Source: Flagellimonas yonaguniensis
GTDB taxonomy: Bacteria; Bacteroidota; Bacteroidia; Flavobacteriales; Flavobacteriaceae
Length of the DNA stretch: 64,000 nucleotides
Direction of reading: 5' to 3'
NCBI RefSeq assembly: GCF_029193885.1
Contig: NZ_JARFVB010000007.1
Coordinates: 112,551 to 176,550, forward strand
Position numbers and translations under genes: made by a program. Shown one piece after another: positions 56,029-64,000 of this stretch (positions are counted from its first letter, which is position 1; every line of letters begins with the position of its first letter). The notes under the pieces were generated by a model, which was not told the DNA's origin, did not search any database, and saw only the letters and a program-made list of their open reading frames with translations.

Positions 56029-56631
56029 AAAATTGCCCGAAAAGATTGTTTTTTGGATGAAAGGGCGTGAGTTCCAGGTTTCAGGCTCAAGTTTCTTGAA
56101 TACTTAAAAACATTTTAGGGTCAGGTTTCAATATCTTGACGATGGTTTTCCTTTCTTATAGACCATTGACCTTTTGAACAAACTTCAGTGTCCATCAACC
56201 TCACTACGCATCATTTTTACTGGCGTTTGACGCATTTCAGTTCTAAAAGGATAATAATAAGATTCTTGTAGTTACCTACATTTCCCATATCATATTTGGT
56301 ATAAAAGTCCTGGCCTTAGGAACAATGATTATTAAATAGTTCCGCTTTGTTTTTAATGAAATTTTTTTCTTTTTCAACACTACCACAAATCGACCCCTTG
56401 TACAGAAAGGTTGTACAATTCTCAAAAAAATAGAATTGCTTATTGTGAATCCCTTATGTTTCGCACGAAAGAGGAAATATCAAGATCAAGGACTCCCCCT
56501 TTAAGTCATTGTAATAATTTAAGCATATAATCGGATATTATCCGATTATATGCTTCTTTTTTCACATTAAATTGTTACATTTAAATACTTTAATCGGAAA
56601 TAATCCGATTATCATGTGAAAAAACATCAAT
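56029..56631 (+). promoter_or_regulatory. Intergenic region with two palindromes (AbiE operator)
   Basis: At 56521-56555 is a perfect palindrome with 17-bp arms (AAGCATATAATCGGATA) and one central base. At 56591-56611 TAATCGGA and TCCGATTA flank 5 bases. Both share the TAATCGGA core and precede the antitoxin gene, which suggests autorepression. The upstream part (56029-56520) holds nothing recognised. Confidence 0.7.
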
Positions 56632-57270
56632 ATGGATTTTAGAGCATTAGTAAAGGAATATGCCGAAGGCCCCATATCAAGACACCTGATTCTGGGGCTA
56701 CTACATGAGTATCAAAGTCCGAACGACAAAATCAGTGAATTGATCAAAAACAAGGAACTTATTTCCATTAGAAGAGGTCTTTATGTCATAGGCCCCAAAA
56801 TAGACCTGCCGTCACCCGAGCCTTTCTTGATAGCCAATCACCTAAGAGGGCCAAGTTATGTGTCATTGGAATCTGCTTTGTCCTATTGGAACGTCATTCC
56901 GGAGCGCTCCTATGAAATAAGTTCCGTAACCCTAAAAACCTCCAAAACCTATAAAACCCCTATTGGGCGGTTCAGTTACCGACACTTAAAAACTCCTTAT
57001 TATTCATATGGCCTAAAAAGTGTAGCTTACTCCAATAAACAAACTATCATTATTGCTTCTCCCGAGAAAGCCATATGCGACAAAATTGTCCTGACCGCAG
57101 GTATCAATCTTAGAAGTATCAGTCAAACCAGAGCATTGTTATTGGAAGATTTCCGAATGGACATCGAAGTACTGCGTACATTGGATACGCAGGCCATGGA
57201 AGCATGGATAGAAAATGCACCAAAAAAAAATAGCTTAAAAACCCTCATCCAAACCCTAGTTGCCTTATGA
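56632..57270 (+). CDS. abiEi: AbiEi-type antitoxin of a type IV TA system
   Basis: 212 residues: an N-terminal winged-helix (ISRHLILGLLHEYQ; LISIRRGLYVIGP) and a C-terminal AbiEi-like domain (LRGPSYVSLESALSYWNVIP; TPIGRFSYRHL; SPEKAICDKIV). Such proteins bind inverted repeats and neutralise the AbiEii nucleotidyltransferase. It overlaps the toxin gene by 4 bp. Confidence 0.85.
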   Translation: MDFRALVKEYAEGPISRHLILGLLHEYQSPNDKISELIKNKELISIRRGLYVIGPKIDLPSPEPFLIANHLRGPSYVSLESALSYWNVIPERSYEISSVTLKTSKTYKTPIGRFSYRHLKTPYYSYGLKSVAYSNKQTIIIASPEKAICDKIVLTAGINLRSISQTRALLLEDFRMDIEVLRTLDTQAMEAWIENAPKKNSLKTLIQTLVAL

Positions 57271-58124
57271 TCAAAGAATGGATTGCTGAATATGGCCCAA
57301 AAAATGAAGAAGAGATACTGTCCGCATTGCGTGAAATCATGCAGGAAATTACCCTGGCAGGTCTATCAAGGACCGATTTTTACGAAAAGGCCGCTTTTTA
57401 TGGGGGAACCGCCCTGCGAATCTTTTATGGCCTTGATCGATTTTCAGAGGATTTGGATTTCTCCCTACTACAACCTGATCCCAATTTTTCCATAGAGCCC
57501 TATTTCAAAGCCATTGTGGATGAATTCAAATCATTGGGGCTCAATGTCAGCATAAAGGAAAAACAAAAAGCTGAAAATTCCTCGATCGACTCCGCTTTCC
57601 TGAAAGCTGAAACCATATGGCAAGAAATTGTGTTGGAGGACATCATCAAGGAAACTGGGGTCCGTTCCAACAAGACCTTAAAAATAAAAATAGAAGTGGA
57701 CCGAATGCCCCCTTTACATTTCAGCACCGAAGAAAAGCTGCTACTTCGTCCATTTTCCTTTTATGTGAAATGTTACACTAAACCCAGCCTATTTGCAGGG
57801 AAAGTCCATGCCCTACTTTTCAGAAAGTGGAAAGATAGGGTAAAGGGAAGGGACTGGTATGATCTGGAATGGTACATTAAAAAGGGTATTGATCTGGATA
57901 CCAATCACTTTTTGGCTAGAGCCAAAGATACGGGTGACTGGAAAGAAGACAGTATTTCACCTGAAGAAATCATGGAATTGCTCCATAAAAAAATCGAATC
58001 CGTTTCTTTTAAAAGTATCAAAGAGGATGTCGTAAGGTTTATTAAAAATGATGATGTATTAAATATTTGGAGTCCTGAATATTTCAATGACCTGATAGAG
58101 AAAATCAAATTCAAGAATACTTAA
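57267..58124 (+). CDS. abiEii: AbiEii/AbiGii nucleotidyltransferase toxin
   Basis: 285 residues. The nucleotidyltransferase motif is GGTALRIFYGLDRFSEDLDF, with later conserved residues RPFSFYVKCYTKPSLFAGKV and RVKGRDWYDLEWY. AbiEii toxins use nucleotides to block growth and give phage exclusion. It borders the integrase island. Confidence 0.88.
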   Translation: MIKEWIAEYGPKNEEEILSALREIMQEITLAGLSRTDFYEKAAFYGGTALRIFYGLDRFSEDLDFSLLQPDPNFSIEPYFKAIVDEFKSLGLNVSIKEKQKAENSSIDSAFLKAETIWQEIVLEDIIKETGVRSNKTLKIKIEVDRMPPLHFSTEEKLLLRPFSFYVKCYTKPSLFAGKVHALLFRKWKDRVKGRDWYDLEWYIKKGIDLDTNHFLARAKDTGDWKEDSISPEEIMELLHKKIESVSFKSIKEDVVRFIKNDDVLNIWSPEYFNDLIEKIKFKNT

Positions 58125-58260
58125 TGTGTTAGGATATTTGGAAGAATGGTGGGTTTAAAAAGAGTTGCTTTAAAGGTCCAAAAAAAGAATGAAAAATCTA
58201 TGCCATAAAATGGAATTAAAAAATACACATTTACAACACAGAAATAGTAATCCTAGCCTT

Positions 58261-58419
58261 ATTGAAACCAAAACTTCATTTTGCACTAAAATCCATCATT
58301 TTTAATGTTAAAAAGGTTAAAATTTGTTAAAAGGTGAGCAATTCGGTGCCCTTTGATTTTGACCCTCTCGGAAGCCCCGAAAAATGGGGTATTTCAGCAA
58401 AAAGTTCGAGTCCCGTCCA
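58261..58419 (+). repeat. Dispersed element, copy B, possible att site
   Basis: It shares the blocks listed for copy A. Its end AGTTCGAGTCCCGTCCA looks like a tRNA T-arm, and it lies 235 bp before an integrase gene, the usual place for an attachment site. A full cloverleaf is not seen. Confidence 0.5.
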
Positions 58420-58448
58420 GACCGCTAAATGGGAAATCAAATTCCCTC

Positions 58449-58482
58449 AAAACCTTGTAAATCTTATGATTTGCAAGGTTTT
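58449..58482 (+). terminator. Stem-loop after element B
   Basis: 14-bp arms with one G-T pair and a 6-base loop. Confidence 0.6.
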
Positions 58483-58654
58483 ATGTTTTTAGGGCAATCA
58501 TATAATTTCATATCATTTGCATCTAAAAGGTCACAAATCGTCAACATATTTTTTTATCTGCGATTATGTTGACAGATTGACGTAACTTACTGATGTTAGT
58601 ATAGTTGATTTGACTTTCGTCTCACTAAATGTTTAATCATTAAAGACGACAATT

Positions 58655-59875
58655 ATGCGAACTTCATCAACATTTTCAATTTTGTTTTGGGTGTACGGAA
58701 AACGTGCTGTAAACAACAAAGCAAACATCTACATTCGGGTTACCTTAAACGGTAAACGTGTTAACATTAGTCTCAAGAAGAAAATCAATATTTCTACTTG
58801 GGATGAAAAACTACAAAGAGCAAGTGGGACCGATAAGGATTCCCGTATTCTCAATCTTTACTTGAACGAAGTACAATCAAAAGTATATAGGATTTACGAA
58901 GATTTCAAGAGGGATGAAGTGCCTTTCACTTCCCAAATGGTCAAAGCCAAATTTTTAGGCGAAGATAAAACACGTTTTTCCTTTCAAAACCTTGTAGACT
59001 ACTACAATGAAAAGATGCAACACAAGTTGCATAGGAATACGATGGGTCAATATAAGACCAGTCAACGTTATATGATGGAATATATTCTAAAGGAATACAA
59101 ACTTACAGACATCCCACTCTTCAACCTTGAATATGGTTTTATCGTGGGCTTTGAAGATTTTCTTCGGTCGTATGTACCTAAAAGTGGTCAATCTAAAATT
59201 GGCAATAATACCGCAATGAAGCATATTAAGCGTTTACGCAGAATGGTTACTCTTGCCTATCGGATGAAATGGATGGAAAGAGACCCGTTTGTCAATTTTA
59301 AAATGAAAATTGAAAAGAAAGAACGTGGTTTCCTTACAGATTTTGAATTATTAAGTATTGAAGATTTGTCTTCGTCCATAGAGCGTCTTATGGTTGTGAA
59401 AGATTTATTTGTTTTTAGTTGTTACACCGGTATTTCTTATGTTGACATTGTACAATTAAATGAAGATAATATTGTAATGGGTATAGATGGTAGTCCTTGG
59501 ATAATGGCCAAAAGGGTAAAAACAGGTGCACCGTTCAAAATTCCACTATTGCCCAAAGCTGCAATCTTAATAGATAAATATAAAGACCATTATAGAACCA
59601 ATGACACATCCAATCTTTTGCCCAGGTTATCCAATCAGAAATTGAACAGTTATTTAAAAGAAATCGCCGACCTATGTGGTATCAAAAAAAACCTAACTTT
59701 TCATATGGCTCGCCATACTTTTGCTACAACAGTAACTTTAAGCAATGGTGTTCCAATAGAGACGGTATCCAAATTATTAGGGCATACCAAACTATCCACA
59801 ACACAAATCTATGCAAGGGTCGTTGAGAGGAAAGTGAGTGATGATATGGCGCTTCTCAAATCAAAAATTGGCTAA
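58655..59875 (+). CDS. int: Tyrosine recombinase / integrase
   Basis: 406 residues with an N-terminal Arm-binding region (LFWVYGKRAVNNKANIYIRV), a SAM-like core-binding domain (residues about 105-205) and a catalytic domain ending HMARHTFATTVTLSNG then LLGHTKLSTTQIYARV with the catalytic Tyr. It is of the Bacteroidota mobile-element type and would move the island to its right. Its AT-rich codon use differs from the genes to the left. Confidence 0.93.
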   Translation: MRTSSTFSILFWVYGKRAVNNKANIYIRVTLNGKRVNISLKKKINISTWDEKLQRASGTDKDSRILNLYLNEVQSKVYRIYEDFKRDEVPFTSQMVKAKFLGEDKTRFSFQNLVDYYNEKMQHKLHRNTMGQYKTSQRYMMEYILKEYKLTDIPLFNLEYGFIVGFEDFLRSYVPKSGQSKIGNNTAMKHIKRLRRMVTLAYRMKWMERDPFVNFKMKIEKKERGFLTDFELLSIEDLSSSIERLMVVKDLFVFSCYTGISYVDIVQLNEDNIVMGIDGSPWIMAKRVKTGAPFKIPLLPKAAILIDKYKDHYRTNDTSNLLPRLSNQKLNSYLKEIADLCGIKKNLTFHMARHTFATTVTLSNGVPIETVSKLLGHTKLSTTQIYARVVERKVSDDMALLKSKIG

Positions 59876-59974
59876 TAAAATTTAATTAGATTTAACGGAC
59901 TGTTGAAATCTTCAATTAAGAATTTAATAGTTTGCATTTCCATTCCACTACCTTTATGAACTAAAATATTTTTT

Positions 59975-60880
59975 ATGATTCTAAAGGTCAAATGGAAAGA
60001 TTTCAAAAATAAAATTGAAGGACACAAAGCAGAAGGCAAAGCTTTAGTTGAAAAATATAAGTCTTCAAGAACTGAAAATGATTTAGAAAACCTAAAGGAA
60101 GAAAAGCAAAGCTGGGAAAGCGAAGTAATTGACTACGTAAAAACTTCTTTTGAACCTGAACATAGAAATTTTGGCTATGAATTTAAAGAGAAACGTGGAT
60201 TCAATACTGGTTTCAAGCTACCCATTGCTCAAAAAATAAGAAATACTATTGAAGCACTTAAAAGTGAGATTAATGGTCTTGCTTATTATGTGAAATCGTT
60301 ATCCATTTCAGATGCTATTGTGAGGATTGATGAAATTGATTTAGAAGAACGAAAAAATTTAGACACAGACGGTAGGCTCGACCTCGTTCTTTCCAAATTA
60401 TATGAGCTATACGATGACAGAAAATATCATTCCATCAAGTGGATACTTGAAGGCAATGGTGTGGAAATGAAAATTCACGGGGAAGATTGGGATTATGGTA
60501 AAATGTTAGAGAATAGAGGATTTGTCGATATCCTTACAACTAAGGATACTGGTGCTCGTTTAACTCTTGAGGGTAAATACGCTATAGAACAGGCAAGAAA
60601 AGTAAAGGTTACAGACTACTCAAAAATTAGCAGTTCTGATGAAGAACTAAAGGAACTGATTAAAAAAGTACTCTCAGAAATTGAAAAATTAGGTTATGGC
60701 CAGCAAATCATCTTCGATGAATTTGATGAGCTACGAGAGGATATTCCAAACCTTGACAAAAAATCATTTGGTCAACTTCTTAAAGCTAAATTGTATGATT
60801 TAGTATCTCAAAAAGCATTCGACAAAGCGCTCGCCAGTGAAATATTCAAGCAATTTACTGACCAAGTATTGCCATTTTAA
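59975..60880 (+). CDS. Unknown island protein with coiled coil and winged-helix-like part
   Basis: 301 residues. Residues 10-55 form a charged coiled coil; 125-205 resemble a winged-helix (LVLSKLYELYDDRKYHSIKW; LTTKDTGARLTLEGKYAIEQ); a helical tail follows. No family was recognised. It lies 99 bp after the integrase and 3 bp before the next gene. Confidence 0.6.
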   Translation: MILKVKWKDFKNKIEGHKAEGKALVEKYKSSRTENDLENLKEEKQSWESEVIDYVKTSFEPEHRNFGYEFKEKRGFNTGFKLPIAQKIRNTIEALKSEINGLAYYVKSLSISDAIVRIDEIDLEERKNLDTDGRLDLVLSKLYELYDDRKYHSIKWILEGNGVEMKIHGEDWDYGKMLENRGFVDILTTKDTGARLTLEGKYAIEQARKVKVTDYSKISSSDEELKELIKKVLSEIEKLGYGQQIIFDEFDELREDIPNLDKKSFGQLLKAKLYDLVSQKAFDKALASEIFKQFTDQVLPF

Positions 60881-60883
60881 TCT

Positions 60884-61660
60884 ATGAAAATACTGGCGAG
60901 ACTTCAAAAAACAATTAAGGCTTTCTTTCAAAAAGAACCACCACTGGAATACGAGGTTACACAGTTTGTCATTTCAGATAGACAACCTATAACGGGCGCA
61001 TCAAAAATTTCATTTTTTGTAAATAATTCCGAGCCAGATGTAAGTGTGACCAGAACCTTTGAAAATGAGAACGATGTCATTGATTGGTTAATAAGCAATG
61101 ATAATTTTAAACAGATGTTATACAGAAAGCTATTTTCATCATCCTCTGTCATCCATCATTGTGGCGTAAAGGAACCAATTACTGAACCTAAAAAGAAACC
61201 TGGCGATATTGATATCCTTCTTTACAAAGCAAGCGATGAAAGTAATGCTGTTGGAATAGAATGTAAAATAGTAAAATCAGAATCCTTAGAAAATCAATCG
61301 CCAAAAATCAACAAGATTACAAGCGTTCAGAAAAAGGGAACAAAGCAAGCAGATGGCTACGTTAAGATAGGGTTTAGCAGAGTCTTTCTTATGGTCATAT
61401 TGCTGGACGATGGCAGACACTATAAAAACCCTAATTTCGTATTCAGAACTACACCGACAGAAGAATTGAAAGAACTTTATAACTTCGACTGGAACACAAA
61501 AATGAATAAGGACGTTGGTATAATCTATGCCTATATCAGTCAACTTACCTCAAATCATATCAATCAGACAAAAGGCTTGGGATTAAGAATTGAACGTGAA
61601 GCTAAAGAAAGATTTCAAAACAAAGAATTAACTGAGAAAATTAAAAACCTTAATCACTAA
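60884..61660 (+). CDS. PD-(D/E)XK nuclease-like protein
   Basis: 258 residues. The motif series GDIDILLYK, then VGIECKIVK, then KQADGYVKIGFSRVFLMVI fits a PD-(D/E)XK core (Asp, E-x-K, Gln). The rest is unlike known restriction enzymes. It lies between two other unknown genes with spacings of 3 and 7 bp, so the three act together. Confidence 0.6.
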   Translation: MKILARLQKTIKAFFQKEPPLEYEVTQFVISDRQPITGASKISFFVNNSEPDVSVTRTFENENDVIDWLISNDNFKQMLYRKLFSSSSVIHHCGVKEPITEPKKKPGDIDILLYKASDESNAVGIECKIVKSESLENQSPKINKITSVQKKGTKQADGYVKIGFSRVFLMVILLDDGRHYKNPNFVFRTTPTEELKELYNFDWNTKMNKDVGIIYAYISQLTSNHINQTKGLGLRIEREAKERFQNKELTEKIKNLNH

Positions 61661-61667
61661 GTATTAT

Positions 61668-62378
61668 TTGAAGAAAGAAGGAATTTGCAGAATTTGCGGT
61701 AATTATGGAAAACTAACGTTCGAGCGCGTTCCACCACAAAGTGCATTTAATTCTAATCCTGTATTCTTTCAAAAGTCCATCCATCTTCACGACAAAAAAA
61801 GCTATTTGTACGGTAAAAAAATTCGTAGTAATCAAGGTGCTGGTGGTTATTATTTATGCGAGCCTTGTAATAATCTTACGGGCAGTTACTATGGGGACAG
61901 CTATAAAAAGTTTGCCTATATGGGGATGATGGCTTTAACAAATAGAATCTGGGCGTCGAAAACCATAAACTTTGAATATGCCATACAGCCCCTAAATATT
62001 TTAAAACAGATATTAGCAATGTTTATGGCCATAGACACAAGCGACCAGCTATTAAATTTAAAAGGGCTTTCAGATTACATTTTGGATAAAGACTCAAAGG
62101 CTTTTCCAGAAAGTTTGAGAGTTTTTGTTTATCACACCGTTACAAAACAAGTAAGAAATGGTTGGGGAATGGCAAGAACTAAAAAAGGCTATCATACCCT
62201 TGGGGAAATTACATTCCCACCATATGGTGTTGTATATGCTTTGGATTCTGAACCTACTCGAAATGATTTTTATGAAGTAACAGATTTCAAAAATTTCAAT
62301 TTTAATCAAACCGTTCAGGCGAGATTGTCAATTCCATTTCTTACACCTAAAACATATATTCCAGGTCTATATCTATAA
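61668..62378 (+). CDS. Zinc-binding HNH-like protein
   Basis: 236 residues. CRICGNYGKLTFERVPPQSA then YLCEPCNNLTGSYYG: two Cys pairs flank a segment like the start of HNH proteins, but the usual catalytic His is not obvious. It starts with TTG; no ATG precedes the first Cys pair. Confidence 0.55.
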   Translation: MKKEGICRICGNYGKLTFERVPPQSAFNSNPVFFQKSIHLHDKKSYLYGKKIRSNQGAGGYYLCEPCNNLTGSYYGDSYKKFAYMGMMALTNRIWASKTINFEYAIQPLNILKQILAMFMAIDTSDQLLNLKGLSDYILDKDSKAFPESLRVFVYHTVTKQVRNGWGMARTKKGYHTLGEITFPPYGVVYALDSEPTRNDFYEVTDFKNFNFNQTVQARLSIPFLTPKTYIPGLYL

Positions 62379-62465
62379 TTCCAAGCGAAAAGTTTTATTC
62401 GCAAATAATGATAATTTTGAAAGACATAAAAACAAAATGAATTTTGCGAAATTAAAACTACAAAT
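62379..62465 (+). promoter_or_regulatory. Spacer before the last island gene
   Basis: AT-rich 87-bp spacer that probably has its own promoter; no clear element. Confidence 0.3.
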
Positions 62466-63695
62466 ATGTCAATACCAATAGTATTAGATAAATCAACATT
62501 CCAAGGTCTTAATTATGAAGATATAATAGAACTTCATAAATATTACATCGTCAACATTACACCCTTATTGGTTTCAGAGATTCTTGGCGACCTTGCAAAA
62601 GAAGAAAAGGAAGGTAGAAAAACACCTAAAGACCAAGTTATTGATCTTGCAAAAAAAATGTTCCCATATAATGCCTATGTGAATATGAATTATAAGGTGC
62701 TGGTTGAAAAATCATTGACTGGCGAATTTACCACAGCTGATAATCGACCTTTTCTAAACGCTAAGAAATCCATAAATACGCCAACAAAAAAAGGAATGAC
62801 ATTCGTTGAAACACTCGAAGAACTCTCTATTAAACGATGGAAAAAAGGCGATTTTGACAAATTGGATGAAATCATAGCTGAAGTATGGCGAACAGAATCT
62901 AAAGATGAAAATGTAGTAGATGAATTTAAAGGAAAGTTTGACCATCTTAAAGGCATAAAAATAAAAGACCACAAACCTTCAAACGAAGAGAAGTTTTTAG
63001 CATTAAAAGAACGATTACAGGAACGACTTTATGTTGAACTTGAACCCGCTGACACATTAAATCTTGTAATAGATTATTTTGAAATCAGTCCAGACTTAAG
63101 AGAGTCTATCCAAGCTCGATGGAAAAACGAGTCACATCCAGATTTACATAGCTTTGCCAATTATGCTATGTATTGTTACGAAATTGTCTGCCTCTACTTC
63201 ATTGGTATAAATAATTCTTTGTGTGGGGAACGGTTAACAAACCTCTTGGATTTAGAATACTTGTTCTATGCGCCTTTTGCAAGAGTGTTTAGTACAAATG
63301 ACAAATTTTTAAAGAATCTCTTCTTTGCTGTCCAACCAACCGATACATTCTTTGTCACATTACCACAACTTAAAGACGATTTTAAAAAATTCAAAGCAGT
63401 AAATGTAGAAGGGAAAGTATTTGATGAGCCGCCTGTTAAAGATTCTGAAACGTATCGAATATGGGACAATATTTTTGATATGGAACTTACTCGAAGACTC
63501 AAACCTTCTGCCGAAGAATTAAAAACAAAAGAAGCTGAAATGGAAGAAATTTTAAAAATTGCGGAAACTGGTAAAGAAGGAAAATTTAAAGGGGAAGCAG
63601 ATTTTGTAGTAAAAGAAATGTTTATGTCCCCAGATGATCCTTGTCCTAGTAAAAGCGGGAAAGCTTTTAAAGATTGTCATCTTCCTAAAGCCTAA
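62466..63695 (+). CDS. Unknown island protein with a degenerate SEC-C end
   Basis: 409 residues, mostly helical, no membrane span. The last 20 residues (DDPCPSKSGKAFKDCHLPKA) look like a SEC-C zinc motif, but the second Cys of the usual CPC-type start is Ser. SEC-C ends occur on many nucleases and on SecA. The body (about 1-380) is not recognised. Confidence 0.6.
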   Translation: MSIPIVLDKSTFQGLNYEDIIELHKYYIVNITPLLVSEILGDLAKEEKEGRKTPKDQVIDLAKKMFPYNAYVNMNYKVLVEKSLTGEFTTADNRPFLNAKKSINTPTKKGMTFVETLEELSIKRWKKGDFDKLDEIIAEVWRTESKDENVVDEFKGKFDHLKGIKIKDHKPSNEEKFLALKERLQERLYVELEPADTLNLVIDYFEISPDLRESIQARWKNESHPDLHSFANYAMYCYEIVCLYFIGINNSLCGERLTNLLDLEYLFYAPFARVFSTNDKFLKNLFFAVQPTDTFFVTLPQLKDDFKKFKAVNVEGKVFDEPPVKDSETYRIWDNIFDMELTRRLKPSAEELKTKEAEMEEILKIAETGKEGKFKGEADFVVKEMFMSPDDPCPSKSGKAFKDCHLPKA

Positions 63696-63936
63696 ATTAT
63701 TTAGATTTCTCATCCACAAAGATGCTGATGATGCATTGGATAGTGTTATTAACTTTTGAGTGATAGTTTTTATCGACAAATAATTTTATGTCGAAACCAT
63801 AACCTATGCATTTGATAAAAACGTGATAGTTAAATAATTATAGCGCAACTTAAAATAACAAAAGCAAACAAACGAGACTGTAAACTGAACTCTGTCTGAA
63901 AAAGATTAGAAGTATTAATTTTATTCAGACAGTACC
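63696..63936. other. Spacer and left end of an insertion sequence
   Basis: CTGTCTGAA (63892-63900) and TTCAGACAG (63924-63932) are perfect 9-bp arms just before the transposase start. The IS end probably lies near 63873; it cannot be fixed without the other end. Confidence 0.45.
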
Positions 63937-64000
63937 ATGACAAAGAAAGAACAGACAGAATTTGAAAAGAAGGTGCTCGAGCAGTTCATGTCGGGCAAGA
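63937..64000 (+). mobile_element. Start of an IS256-like transposase gene (cut by window end)
   Basis: 21 codons: MTKKEQTEFEKKVLEQFMSG then K. This opening resembles Bacteroidota IS256-family transposases (which continue with a KSLFGKDGA-like segment), but the catalytic region is outside the window. Confidence 0.5.

Larger units (their letters stand above)
58125..58654. other. Island boundary: element B and hairpin
   Basis: Holds repeat copy B (58261-58419) and a perfect stem-loop (AAAACCTTGTAAAT / ATTTGCAAGGTTTT, 58449-58482). Sequence becomes AT-rich from here rightward. No gene seen. Confidence 0.5.

Noticed and set aside
1..64000. CRISPR array, rRNA or intact tRNA
   Set aside because: No regularly spaced direct repeats, no rRNA-like sequence and no complete cloverleaf were found by reading.

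Overview
The window reads as chromosome of a member of the Bacteroidota, most likely a marine Flavobacteriaceae. Signs are the weak or absent Shine-Dalgarno sequences, promoter elements of the TAnnTTTG type, a 288-residue RpoD-type sigma factor, a TPR histidine kinase paired with a LuxR-type regulator, and an SRAP/dinB/short-dnaE damage cassette. The genus cannot be set from the sequence alone. No rRNA, intact tRNA or CRISPR array was seen.

Layout. 0-5 kb: a two-component system (TPR histidine kinase plus LuxR-type regulator) inside a leftward group of envelope proteins; two near-identical palindromes (AATCCC-N8-GGGATT) sit upstream of two of its genes. 5.4-10.5 kb: dnaE-type polymerase and dinB read leftward, divergent from an SRAP protein, with a candidate operator between. 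10.7-12 kb: a pRiA4b ORF-3-like protein and a lipoprotein. 12.4-36.4 kb: a large block that looks like a general-stress and envelope regulon: prohibitin, stomatin, cupins, PIG-L deacetylase, GT4 glycosyltransferases, a GH100-like and a GH130 enzyme, two BON proteins, Dps, a Ca2+/H+ antiporter, small membrane and basic proteins, a desaturase and an AraC-type regulator. Within it lies a tightly overlapping operon for D-amino-acid handling (DdpX/VanX-like dipeptidase, racemase, DUF1611 protein, cupin). 36.7-40.1 kb: a secreted protein, a cupin fusion and an aconitase. 40.5-45.5 kb: scars (kinase tail, IS3 remnant, gene fragment), a DUF4143 ATPase and an RMD1/TerB group. 45.6-48.8 kb: an arsenic operon (arsR, a secreted ArsC-like protein, DUF6428, arsC, acr3). 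49-53 kb: an extra RpoD-like sigma, a NYN protein and an extra bS21, then a second desaturase and a cold-shock protein. 53-56 kb: membrane proteins and a TerC fragment. 56.5-58.1 kb: an AbiE-type toxin-antitoxin pair behind two palindromes. 58.6-64 kb: an AT-rich integrase-led island with four unrecognised genes, ending in the start of an IS256-like element.

The most interesting signal is a 15-nt upstream motif (about GTGKGAWTYATGYAA) found at six promoters from 13.5 to 34.7 kb, always 41-42 nt before a Bacteroidota -7-like element (nnAYCTTTR). The constant spacing on both strands implies one activator controlling prohibitin, the cupin-stomatin-PIG-L-GT4-GH100 operon, both BON genes, Dps, a lipoprotein/lmo0937 pair and a GT4 enzyme. 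A seventh copy lies upstream of the AraC-type gene, which makes that protein a candidate for the regulator. These links are inference from sequence pattern and need a genome-wide motif search and transcript mapping.
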